A stretch of 64,000 bases of DNA from Mesostigma viride (lineage: Eukaryota > Streptophyta > Mesostigmatophyceae > Mesostigmatales > Mesostigmataceae): the NCBI GenBank assembly GCA_009746045.1, contig RPFO01000213.1, positions 9,977,858 through 10,041,857 of the forward strand. Direction: 5' to 3'. The position numbers were made by a program, and so were the translations under genes. The number at the start of each line of letters is the position of its first letter. The first letter of the stretch is position 1. Below, in pieces: positions 23,536-32,614 of this stretch. The notes under the pieces are model-generated. The model saw nothing but the letters and a program-made list of their open reading frames with translations. It searched no databases and had not been told where the DNA came from.

Positions 23536-25279
23536 GACAGTGTAAGCACCTTTTAGGGATTAATATAGTGGTGAATATGGGCAGGCCCCCTGACCCATGT
23601 GAGTTATACATGTATTCAAGGAGACAACGATTCCAGTCCATGGCAGGATATATAAAGGATACCAACCCCAAGTCGGTGGGGGTATGCATGTGACCCAATT
23701 CAGTACAAGTGTAATAACAGTGATTCGGGCCGTGGTGTCAGCAACCCTGTCACTCAAGGTTACATTATAGATACTCATTCCATCTCCGCCTCCACATCAT
23801 TGAGGATGTAATATACGCGACAACTATTAATGTTCGCATGGCGGTCACGCGACGCCTGATCAACGCGTAGCGTCTGCGTGTCGTAATTTAATTTTTTAAT
23901 ATTAATGCACAGTCACCATTTTACCGCGTGCTGGCCTGCACTTAGCCCTTGGATGACCAGTGTGTAACTCTACCCCTAATTATGGCTGGTTGCACCTTGC
24001 ATGATAATGTCCAGAAACCAGCCTGATAACAATCTAGTGTCCATACTGGGACCAAAGCACACGCATATAGGGAGTTACTTCGGGGTCATGTCATTAGTCA
24101 TGTTGCAATGTCCTATATGTCCTATGGGTGCTAAATACAGCACTAATCTCAGGGGGGTGCACGGGTGCGATAAAAAAGACACTTACAATGCAATGTTAAG
24201 TGATAATGCAATATTGGACGTCTTCACAAACCAAGGCCCAAATGCACACGTAGCAAGGGGGTGCAAGGGGCGGTGTTACCCATGCATCCAGAACATGAGA
24301 AATGACCTCCATTTGCATGCCTAGGATGAAAATATACAAACACTGCATCGAACTTCTTTTCTACGTCAGCAAGGCACTGGGGCCTCCATAGATGTTGCAC
24401 GGACTGCACAACTGCACAGGCGTCCTTTACTAGCAAAGCCAAAAGGCTGACAAAAAACTGGCCATGATACCATCTTTCCTGAAGAATTTAGGCAATAGAA
24501 ACCATCGTGCTACCATCTACAACTCCTTTAGATGTTAAATCAATCGTCATTCTAGAAAATTAGGTACAGACGCAGCTAATCATGAACAAAACTGATGAAA
24601 ATCTTACGACGACGGTTGTACAAAACCACAACCACAAACTAGTACACAGGAGTAGTAAGTTAGCGAACTTAACACCACAAACCTTCAACAACGTGTCCGA
24701 GATTACTTACCGAATGATATAACGACTTTACCTTGTTGACGGTATCCGCAGGTACACTAAACTGCGCCATGCCGAAACCGCAAAAAGAAGGCTAGCGGAA
24801 AGCTAGCAATCTCATGACAGAAAGGCAATCTCATCACGGCGTCGAGACTTTCCTGGCCCTGAACGATGATGAAATACGCGAAATACATCATACGAAAACT
24901 ACTGGTTGCGAAAATTCAATGATACAGAAGCTAATAACAAGTGCTGCCTTTCATCGTCACCCCCGTGATGATTAACGCGTGTAGACGCAGTAAAAACCAG
25001 CCCGAGATAATGTGCGCATAATTAGATGTTGCGCGACTGCGGCTATAGCATTTTTCTGACGCCGCTCATTTCAGTTCGGTTGATTCTTCGCGCCGGTCAG
25101 CCAAGGAGTGACATACTTCACGTCGGGGTGTATCTTTAGTTGCGATACCACGCGTTTGCCGTTTCGCAACTTTTCGTCCAAATCGGTCCTCGCAAGAATC
25201 GCAACAAAAGTGTTTTTTGGTCCTCCTGGAAAGTTGCGTAGTTGCGATTCTTGTTGCGATACTGCGGGTGACCCCTGTA

Positions 25280-26839
25280 ATGCACTATCTCGGTGCAGTC
25301 TGCGTCGGTCAGTCGCAGCCAGCCGCTGAACGTAAAGCATGCTTATAGTCTAGGTACTGTCGCCATTTGCATGTTTCGTAGCAGAATTTCTTGGGCTCTG
25401 GCGAGGCGCTTGGCGATGGGTTTGCTGGCGGTGGGTTTGCGGGCCCAGTCGACTGAGCAAGGACGAGCTAGGGCGAGTGGGTTGGGCTGGGAGCCAGAAA
25501 GCTCCTTTGCCAAATCCCGTTTTGCTTTTGGGAGGAGGGGGGACATCCCCCGCCCTAAAATCGCACAAGAGCGCACTCCCTGGTTTGGCCTACCGCGCCG
25601 CCCGGCGCCAGCCAAAGTGAAAAATGGCCGAGTGTGCTCTGTCAGCCAAAAGGTGCGCCGGATCGAAAACGGCAACTTTGGGAGTGTGCTACGAGCTACG
25701 TTGGTTGTACGACACGTGGCACTTTTTTTAGCATCTCTTAATAGTCGAAGCGGCTTAGTAAGCGATAATATTAGCATAGTCTCCAATTTGTAGGAGCAGT
25801 TCAATGATGATTAGTTTAAGCATTTTGTACTGCAGTGCTCCGGCTTCAGGCTGGTTGTTGGTGCAATGGTGGTTTGCAACTTGCAAGAACGTCAAGCCGG
25901 CGGAAATTCGATGCCTATTATTGCCTGACGCCAGGTCTGGTGTCAGAATCAACATGCAACAACAACCTGACGCCTGCCTGAAGGCTGAAAGTTGATACGT
26001 CTTCCTAGAATCAACCAATACTTGGTAAGTTCTCAGCGTAAGTTGTAAGTACAGCAGCTGGGCCAAATCGGACTCCTGCACTTAAAACCAAACGCCGGAC
26101 CGAGCTAGCGGGATCACCAGAGCGCACTCTTTTTCCTAAAACCAGGCGCCGGACCGGCGGAAAGAGTTCACTCCTGAAACTTTTCCTTCGCGCCGACCTA
26201 AAAATTTCGACAGGAGTGCACTCCGTCGCCAAAATTCTGCCGCCGGACACATTTTTCCATGTTTTGGGTGCTTGCTCCACGTCCCGAGGTGCCACGCCGG
26301 ACCGCACACGACGGAGTGTGCTGTTTGGGCTGGATGTTCCCCCTCCTCTTTTGGGGTCGTCATAGATAGCTGCTTGTCACGTGCGTAACTTTTCGATACT
26401 GCATTTCAGCCGTAACCAATTATACTAGCGAGTGCGTCTTAAAAAGGCGCATCGAATGCAAGTGGTCTGACCGAATTTGGGGCTCAGACGCAAAAGATCT
26501 GAACTCCGCCGTCAGCCATACCGCGCGCCGTCAGCCATTTTCGTCAACTTCATCTGCAACAGTAACAAGAGATACTGCACCGCGACCAAATAACTACAGC
26601 TGGCATGGGACACTCCATCCACACCGCGAAATGAAGTAAAAGTCAGTATGTACATGTATGTCCACAGCTAGTCTTAAATTTGGGCCTGAAGTGAGGCCTC
26701 GAGCTTCTCTTGCACGCAAACTATGCCTACGATGCAAGCTTTTTTTTTCCCAGGACCCACCGTTGGGGGGTCGTAATAATAATAATAATAATTATGATGA
26801 TGATGATTTAATCATAATAATAATAATTATTATTATTAT
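25280..26839. other. Gene-free stretch with a recurring GAGTGCACTC-like palindrome
   Basis: No recognisable gene. Variants of GAGYGYRCTC recur at about 25570, 25631, 25683, 26117, 26167, 26212 and 26311, often near CGCCGGACC. A (TAA)n run lies at 26774-26840, just outside the piggyBac-like element. Confidence 0.5.
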
Positions 26840-26843
26840 TTAA

Positions 26844-28542
26844 CCCCTAAATGGGCAGAAATACTGCCGATGCATCGGCTGTAACTTCACAATTTTGCAA
26901 ACCAGATGCCATCCAACCCACCCATATCCAATGGCTGTCCTTGGGGGCCAAGCATGTCCATGAGTTGCCCTTCGGGTTGGTATATCACAACCTTACATAT
27001 ATGCAGGGTAGGCCATGTATAACTGCCGTCAAAGTCAGGGGGGTCAAGACGAGCGTTTTCATTTTTGGTAGAATGTGCATTTTGAATTATGTTGTAAGAG
27101 CTAGGCACCTACCACTTCAGGGATGATAAACAATTAGTTGCTGAACAGTTTGAGCCATTGGGGTCATCATTTGGGTGGGTATGCCAGCAGTTACACCCAG
27201 TACAGCCCATAGGGGTACCGTTGGTAAAAAGCAACCAAGGGGGTAGGAGTGGGCATACTACCTACTAATACCTACTAATATGGCCCCCAACCATGCCACA
27301 CAATACATTTCCCTTCCACAATGATGGGGAAACATAACTGCATCATCACACTGCCCTTACATGGCACCTATGTGCAGGTGCCACCTTGTCCATGCACGTA
27401 GGTAACGTGGTACGGATACCCTACGTAAGGCATGCATTCTAGGAGGCAGCCACCAACAAACTAGTGATTTTAAGCCTATTTCAGCTTGCCCTAGCAAGGA
27501 TAAACTAGGCCTAAGCTGCTATAGCTTGCCAGGTGATGGCCAGCACACCTGGTGGCACATGCTGACAATGGGAAGCTTCTACTCACCGGTTACATGCTTG
27601 ATGATGCCACAGAGACCAGCCAACTGCCTCACACTCATGCAATATGTGTGTGGGAAATGTATAACAAACATATATGGAGGTATTCAAACCCATACAGCAT
27701 CTAAAACTTATCACCATCACACTGTGGCAGGTCAACTGACTGAGGGAAGCATCTAAGAAGGGTGTTTTAGAAAGGGGCCAGGCCAGGGTCAAGAAAGAGC
27801 ATGAATAATGCAAAAAGAATGTGCTACACAAGCTAGAACGTATATATAAACGTCAAACATCGATAGGAAAACGATGCTGAAGCTTTACCAGGCATGGATG
27901 GCGTTACCTTGGCCCAGGCGGTGGCCGCAAAATGGCGCATTTCGGCACACCAAAGTTGTGCAGCATGGTCGCTGGATTCGGCGATTTCTGGCCACCCTTG
28001 CACGTTTACGACTAGTATGTATCATAAAAAGTACAAAGAAACCAATATATCCTTTAAAATACGCCGGAAAGGTATTGCTGTCAACGTTTCTATCGTCCGG
28101 CCTGATCGCAGTTTTTTCCAGCAAGAACGCTGCCGACACCTATCAAATGGCATTCCCGCGAACCAAAAATTGGCCTGTGTGATCTTTAGGACGTATAAAA
28201 TCAATTTCCTAAGTTTGGTCAGAAAATTCGAACGAAAACGTAAATGCCATGCGTGGGCGCAAGCCGCCATGGCCAGGTCGTCGTTTTCCGGAATGCACGT
28301 TGTACGTGAAAAAGTACCCTGACCCCTTGTACTTTGACCGGCCAGAACACCTCTATAACTTTGTCAGAAGTATGCAAACCCTAGTACCATGCTGTGAGGA
28401 AAATTATAAACTTTCGATCTTCTCAGCTAAACTTTTCCTAATTCTCAATAGTTTTCGCGGCATTTGGTCCCCCGAGAAGGGGCCGACGTGTCGGCTGTAA
28501 CTCAGTTTTAGGCGGAAAATCGGCAGCCAGACCATTTAGGGG
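26844..28542. mobile_element. piggyBac-like TTAA element, 1.7 kb, non-autonomous
   Basis: Both ends are TTAA followed by the inverted repeat CCCCTAAATGG (26844-26854; reverse complement at 28532-28542), with TTAA at 26840-26843 and 28543-28546. TTAA duplication with CCC-starting ends is the hallmark of piggyBac. Inside each end is a palindrome followed by CTGTAACT: GCCGATGCATCGGC on the left and GCCGACGTGTCGGC on the right. No transposase frame with the DDD core was seen, so it is probably moved in trans. Confidence 0.8.
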
Positions 28543-28546
28543 TTAA

Positions 28547-29030
28547 AAAGCACGTGACTCATGACTGCGTCACGTGGGTGCCAATACAGAGTAAAGGAAC
28601 ATTCTTGAAAACCTATATACACAACGAGAACGAAGGAGGGCGCCCTACTAGCTTCGCTCAATGCCTAAAAGTGGGCAGGCCACAGAGCGCTCTCGATATA
28701 GCTCACACAGCATGGTGCCGGGGCGCAACACTGTGGGTGCAATACAGCCAGTGCAATACCATATAGGTATTGCTGGTAGGCTGACGCATAGCTTATGCTA
28801 CAAAGGTAAGGTGGACTAAGGTAAGGTGGGGTTAAGACTTCAGCGATGCGTGCGCAAGCTGCTGGCCACAAGGTGCCAGAGCTAATTGAAGATACTATGA
28901 ACGCTGGGCGCTAATATCATTTCAAGTGCTGTAATGCCTTTAAGCTATCCCATAATCGATTGCCCCCATCTAGACAACTCACTTAGCTTGAGTGCTCTAT
29001 CCCGGCCGGGGGAGCCCGGGGCCGGGGCTT
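28547..29030. other. Spacer, nothing recognised
   Basis: Between the piggyBac-like element and an ORF1-like remnant. No repeat or gene evident; a GC-rich GGCCGGGGGAGCCCGGGGCC patch lies at about 29002-29022. Confidence 0.35.
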
Positions 29031-29735
29031 TCACAGTTTCTTGTTGACATAAAGGTCCCCGCCCCGCCAGTTCACTTGGGGCTTCTCGGGGTTGGTCTTG
29101 TGGCGGATATTGTCGGGCCACTGATCGCGGCGTTGCTGCTGCTGGGCTGGCGTCAGGTCGTCGTCAAGCAACCAGGAGGTGTTCACCAGCTTGATCTTGC
29201 GGCGAGAGAGGAACCGATCGAACTCGGGCTGTGATGTCGCTGAAGGTGAGGACCACTGGAGGGGGCCCAGCCTTGTCCCGTGGATGGGGCAGGCTGTAGG
29301 CGCCCTGCAGTGTCGCACCTGGCAGCTCCATGCACGCCAATTAGTTGTTTCTTCAGCTCGTCGAGAAGAGAGTCTGGGGTCATCTCCGGCTGCATGTCGA
29401 AGCGCCTGAGGATGACTCGGTCGCGGTCAGCGGCCTCGCGGCGCGTGTCTTCCAGCTCCTGGAGCTTGGTGGTGATCCCCTAGGGTAGCGTGAGGTTGTT
29501 TAGTAGATGTTGTAGTTAGTGATGTTGTTTAGATAGATGTTGTAGGTAGCTGATGCAGATAGATTAGACCGGTAGGACTGTTTGCACCCATCCATCCATC
29601 TCCGTGACTCCCCAACGGGAGCACGAGTCTAATTAATTAATTATTTAATTAATTGGTGGTGATGGCGGTGGTGGTAGAGGTTGCCTGGCTCTTGAGCAGG
29701 TCAGCCCAGGACTCAGTCGCGAGTCGAGGGGTCAT
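29031..29735 (-). pseudogene. Second LINE ORF1-like remnant, split by a SINE
   Basis: Encodes DDDLTPAQQQQRRDQWPDNI and VNWRGGDLYVNKKL then stop, closely similar to the remnant at 17737-18970. Upstream the coiled-coil part (TTKLQELEDTRREAADRDRV) is interrupted by SINE-1 at 29477. As in the first copy, sequence similarity stops soon after the ORF1 stop codon and no ORF2 follows, which hints that this is a repeated ORF1-only element. Confidence 0.75.
29477..29652 (+). mobile_element. SINE-1, longest copy (176 bp)
   Basis: Flanked by the 11-bp duplication TTGGTGGTGAT (29466-29476 and 29653-29663). It starts CCCCTAGGGTAG, contains GATAGATTAGACCGGTAGG, CACCCATCCATCC and the hairpin CTCCCCAACGGGAG, and ends in (ATTA)n. 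No clear RNA polymerase III boxes were recognised. Confidence 0.9.
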
Positions 29736-29826
29736 CGCTAGCCCTACCAGGGCTCGGAATGCAGGACGTCGGGCCTTGGGGGGTCGTAGTCTTTGACAAT
29801 GTCCGCCCAACGCTGCTTGTCCTGCA

Positions 29827-29949
29827 TTAATTAATTAATTGATAGACACGTGACTGCGTATGTCCTGCATGCATGAATTAATTAAAATTTTAATTAGTTA
29901 ATTAATTAGTTAGTTCATTAATAGACACGTGACTGCGTATGTCCTGCAT
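29827..29949 (-). repeat. Two short AT-tailed inserts sharing one duplication
   Basis: GTCCTGCAT occurs three times (about 29818-29826, 29862-29870, 29941-29949). Between the copies lie two inserts that both contain ACGCAGTCACGTGTCTAT followed by an ATTA-rich tail (minus strand). This fits two insertions at the same site or a tandem doubling of one SINE-like insertion. Confidence 0.7.
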
Positions 29950-30293
29950 ATCCGACCATGTCTGAGTAAGAGGGGTTGAGCAGACGACGCCAACAGCATC
30001 CTTGCTCTGCATGTAAGCTAATTAAAAGCATGTCGCGGTATATGTCCAATGTTGGCCACCGCGGCGCCTAATAACCCTAGCCAGGGCCTGACCATGTAAG
30101 AAGGTATCTCCCGTGCCATGGCCATGCAGTCCGCATGAGGGATTAACCAGCAGGCCGCCCTCATCTGTATCAACCTGATTAGTACAGGCTAGATGACCAG
30201 CAAACTGTAGCCTACGCTGCCTAATAATATCAGACACACGGGGCATACCATCATGCAACTAACTGCCATACATATTATCTGCCAACTTCATAT

Positions 30294-30519
30294 AAGTAAG
30301 TAAGTAAGTAAGTACTTGCGTGTCATGCGCGAAGGCATGCCACAGAGTACTATATATATGCTAATCTCATTTCTGCGCCAAGTGTCTCCACCTCCTCCGC
30401 ATGTGCGGCAGTATATGCTTGAGTAAGCCGTTCCTGGTACGGGTACAGGTCCTCCCCGCGGCGGCGGGCCTGCGCTAGCACCAGCCGGGCGGCAACCACC
30501 CGGGCGTCGCGCAGGTATA
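30294..30519 (-). mobile_element. LINE-D, 5'-truncated copy (226 bp)
   Basis: Flanked by CAACTTCATAT (30283-30293 and 30520-30530). On the minus strand it encodes RVVAARLVLAQARRRGEDLY, then HAEEVETLGAEMRLAYI and a stop, probably the end of ORF2, followed by GTGGCATGCC and a (TTAC)n tail. Confidence 0.85.
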
Positions 30520-30599
30520 CAACTTCATATCTAGCTTGCCGATTGGTGGACGGACTCCTTACATCCCGCAGAACCTCCCTTTTTTACCTAGGGTGAGTC

Positions 30600-30619
30600 C
30601 CTAAACCCTAAACCCTAAG
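30600..30619. repeat. Telomere-like CCCTAAA repeats (about three copies)
   Basis: CCCTAAACCCTAAACCCTAA, the plant-type telomere motif, directly followed by the GGGA tract. Interstitial, since genes and elements continue on both sides. Confidence 0.75.
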
Positions 30620-31153
30620 GGAGGGAGGGAGGGAGGGAGGGAGGGAGGGAGGGAGGGAGGGAGGGAGGGAGGGAGGGAGGGAGGGAGGGAGGGAGGGAGG
30701 GAGGGAGGGAGGGAGGGAGGGAGGGAGGGAGGGAGGGAGGGAGGGAGGGAGGGAGGGAGGGAGGGAGGGAGGGAGGGAGGGAGGGAGGGAGGGAGGGAGG
30801 GAGGGAGGGAGGGAGGGAGGGAGGGAGGGAGGGAGGGAGGGAGGGAGGGAGGGAGGGAGGGAGGGAGGGAGGGAGGGAGGGAGGGAGGGAGGGAGGGAGG
30901 GAGGGAGGAGGGAGGGAGGGAGGGAGGGAGGAGGGAGGGAGGGAGGGAGGGAGGGAGGAGGGAGGGAGGGAGGGAGGGAGGAGGGAGGGAGGGAGGGGGA
31001 GGGAGGGAGGGAGGGAGGGAGGGAGGGAGGGAGGGAGGGAGGAGGGAGGGAGGGAGGGAGGGAGGGAGGGAGGGAGGGAGGGAGGGAGGGAGGGAGGGAG
31101 GGAGGGAGGGAGGGAGGGAGGGAGGGAGGGAGGGAGGGAGGGAGGGAGGGAGG
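30620..31153. repeat. (GGGA)n tract, about 530 bp
   Basis: Almost pure GGGA with a few shortened (GGA) or lengthened units between 30906 and 31045. Pro-Ser-Leu open frames on the minus strand are artefacts. Confidence 0.97.
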
Positions 31154-32600
31154 TCCATACACTCAGCATGCAAGCATATAGGGCGGGAGCTGGAGAGAGG
31201 AGTGAATGGGAGAGATCTCGAGAGTATTGCACATGGTTATAAAGAAATCAAGTCATTTACTTGATCCCCCCCATAATAACTTATTATTTTTACATTATTT
31301 TTACTATTACCTAAAATTCCATCCTGCCTTGCCGAGCTAGAACAGATTGAAGTCTCACTGACAGTCCCGGCACGTCTGGTGGGCGGTGGCTGGACGCAAG
31401 AGCAGGCAACCATGGATGTGATGACGTTCATGTTCTACAATTTCGGCCTTTGCACCGTTGGCAGTTTTCTTGGACGTTTGGAAACCTGGCATGAACAGTG
31501 GCTAACCGCGGTAATGACTGAAGTACTAGTTAGCGCTAAAGTACCTTTTCGGTGGTTTCCCATTTGCGGGAATTTCCTCGTAAATTGTGGGAGAGCGACT
31601 GCAGCAATGGTGCTCACCACTAGACTTTCCCGGCCAGTTATAAGCTCAAAACACACGCCCTGATCAAGCAAGCTTGTTTCCGGTCCAACCGTCTAGCTAG
31701 GTCATCTAGCTAATATCCACAGTTAGCTGAGAATCCTCGCCTGGCCAAAACTGGGTAGGCCATAGCTATAACACACACCAGGCGAGGAATGATAACGCAT
31801 GCAGTGACTGTGAATACGTGATCCAGATCGAGGGGGGCCCGCGAGGGGTATGGGAAGACTCTGAAAAGAATGGGAAAATACTATGATCTGACAAAGGGAA
31901 TGGGACACCACCCTTTTTAACAAACATGATGAGTAAATGCCGTTCAAGTTGCCAGTTTGGCTCATTCCTCTTGGTCAGCTAATCTTCTACAGCTTCTTCC
32001 ACAGCTTCTTGTACATCTTGCGTCCTCGCACGCTCGTCCTGATTCTACTCGCGGATTCGCCCTCGCATCTCACACCACGTGCATGGCCACATCCCAGCGC
32101 GAATGTCACTGCATCAGGATGTGCCGTAAGCATCTCTCCGCCCACTCTGACAACTGCATGGTGTCCGCGACTTCACACATGAACTCTCCGCCCCGCTGGC
32201 GCCTCACGGTTCTGTGGCAAGGGATCCTCCTCTATGGACCTTACAGCGAGCATCCCCCGCTCACATCTCTTCTGTCCCCATGAGGTTGGTCGGGCCCTCT
32301 CTATAGCTCAGTCGGGTCCTCTCCAGCTCAGCCGGGCCCTCTCCAGCTTGAGTTCTACACAATCGCCTCTCGCCTCGCCTCACTAACTCGAGCTCACGCA
32401 TGAGCCCCTCTCGAGCTTACCACAGCACAATGTCACATCACCTTCATTGAGCGGCGATGAGACCGACGGTTTCGCCTTCATCAAGGGGCCACCCATCGAA
32501 TCATTTCGCGTTGGTCAAATCCCGCCACATCTTGCTTTGTCTTGATTTAGCGCCCGTGATTCCAGTAATCCTTGCCAAAATCAAGCGCTAATGCTCTCGG
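31154..32600. other. Gene-free stretch downstream of the WD40-TPR gene
   Basis: Contains the 3' flank of the minus-strand WD40-TPR gene. TGTTTCCGGTCCAACC with CTAGGTCATCTAG at about 31677-31710 is similar to sequence at 46678-46710, perhaps an unnamed dispersed repeat. The 94-codon plus-strand frame at 31379-31663 has no recognisable domain and I do not call it a gene. Confidence 0.4.
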
Positions 32601-32614
32601 TTGCTTTGCCTTGT

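Larger units (their letters stand above)
18973..25277. mobile_element. DNA transposon with perfect 38-bp terminal inverted repeats, 6.3 kb including nested inserts
   Basis: Left TIR 18973-19010 and right TIR 25240-25277 are exact inverted copies, beginning CAGGGGTCACCC and ending GAATCGCAACT. TA flanks each end (18971-18972, 25278-25279). Subterminal regions repeat ATCGCAAC in the left arm (around 19116-19196) and GTTGCGAT or its complement in the right arm (25140-25215), a usual arrangement for transposase binding. The interior holds the LINE-A insertion and a minisatellite; removing the LINE leaves about 3.4 kb. I see no transposase. One weak candidate first exon on the minus strand at 24770-24732 (ATG to a GTAAAG donor, 13 codons) reads inward from the right TIR. 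The CAGGGGTC end recalls hAT elements, but no 8-bp duplication is present, so the superfamily is left open. Confidence 0.85.
29736..30600 (-). pseudogene. LINE-B-like ORF2 C-terminal relic
   Basis: Minus-strand pieces match the C terminus of the LINE at 46920-58040: GMPRVSDIIRQRRLQFAGHL (about 30187-30246) against GMPRISDEIGQRRIAFVGHL, and SDMQDKQRWADIVKDYDP (near 29790-29826 plus 29943-29955) against AMQNKTRWQKIVKAHTP. It is shifted in frame, carries stops, and is interrupted by two short inserts at 29827-29949 and by a LINE-D copy at 30294-30519. Confidence 0.75.

Noticed and set aside
22630-23549. 290- and 225-codon His/Cys-rich frames
   Set aside because: Generated by the GCATGCATGGAT minisatellite; no domain outside the repeat.
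24732-24770. Short first exon (MAQFSVPADTVNK then GTAAAG) of a possible transposase in the 38-bp-TIR element
   Set aside because: Only 13 codons; I could not connect it to a convincing second exon, so it is mentioned but not called.
30601-31232. Three long Pro-Ser-Leu open frames on the minus strand
   Set aside because: All come from the (GGGA)n tract; every frame is open because the unit has no stop.
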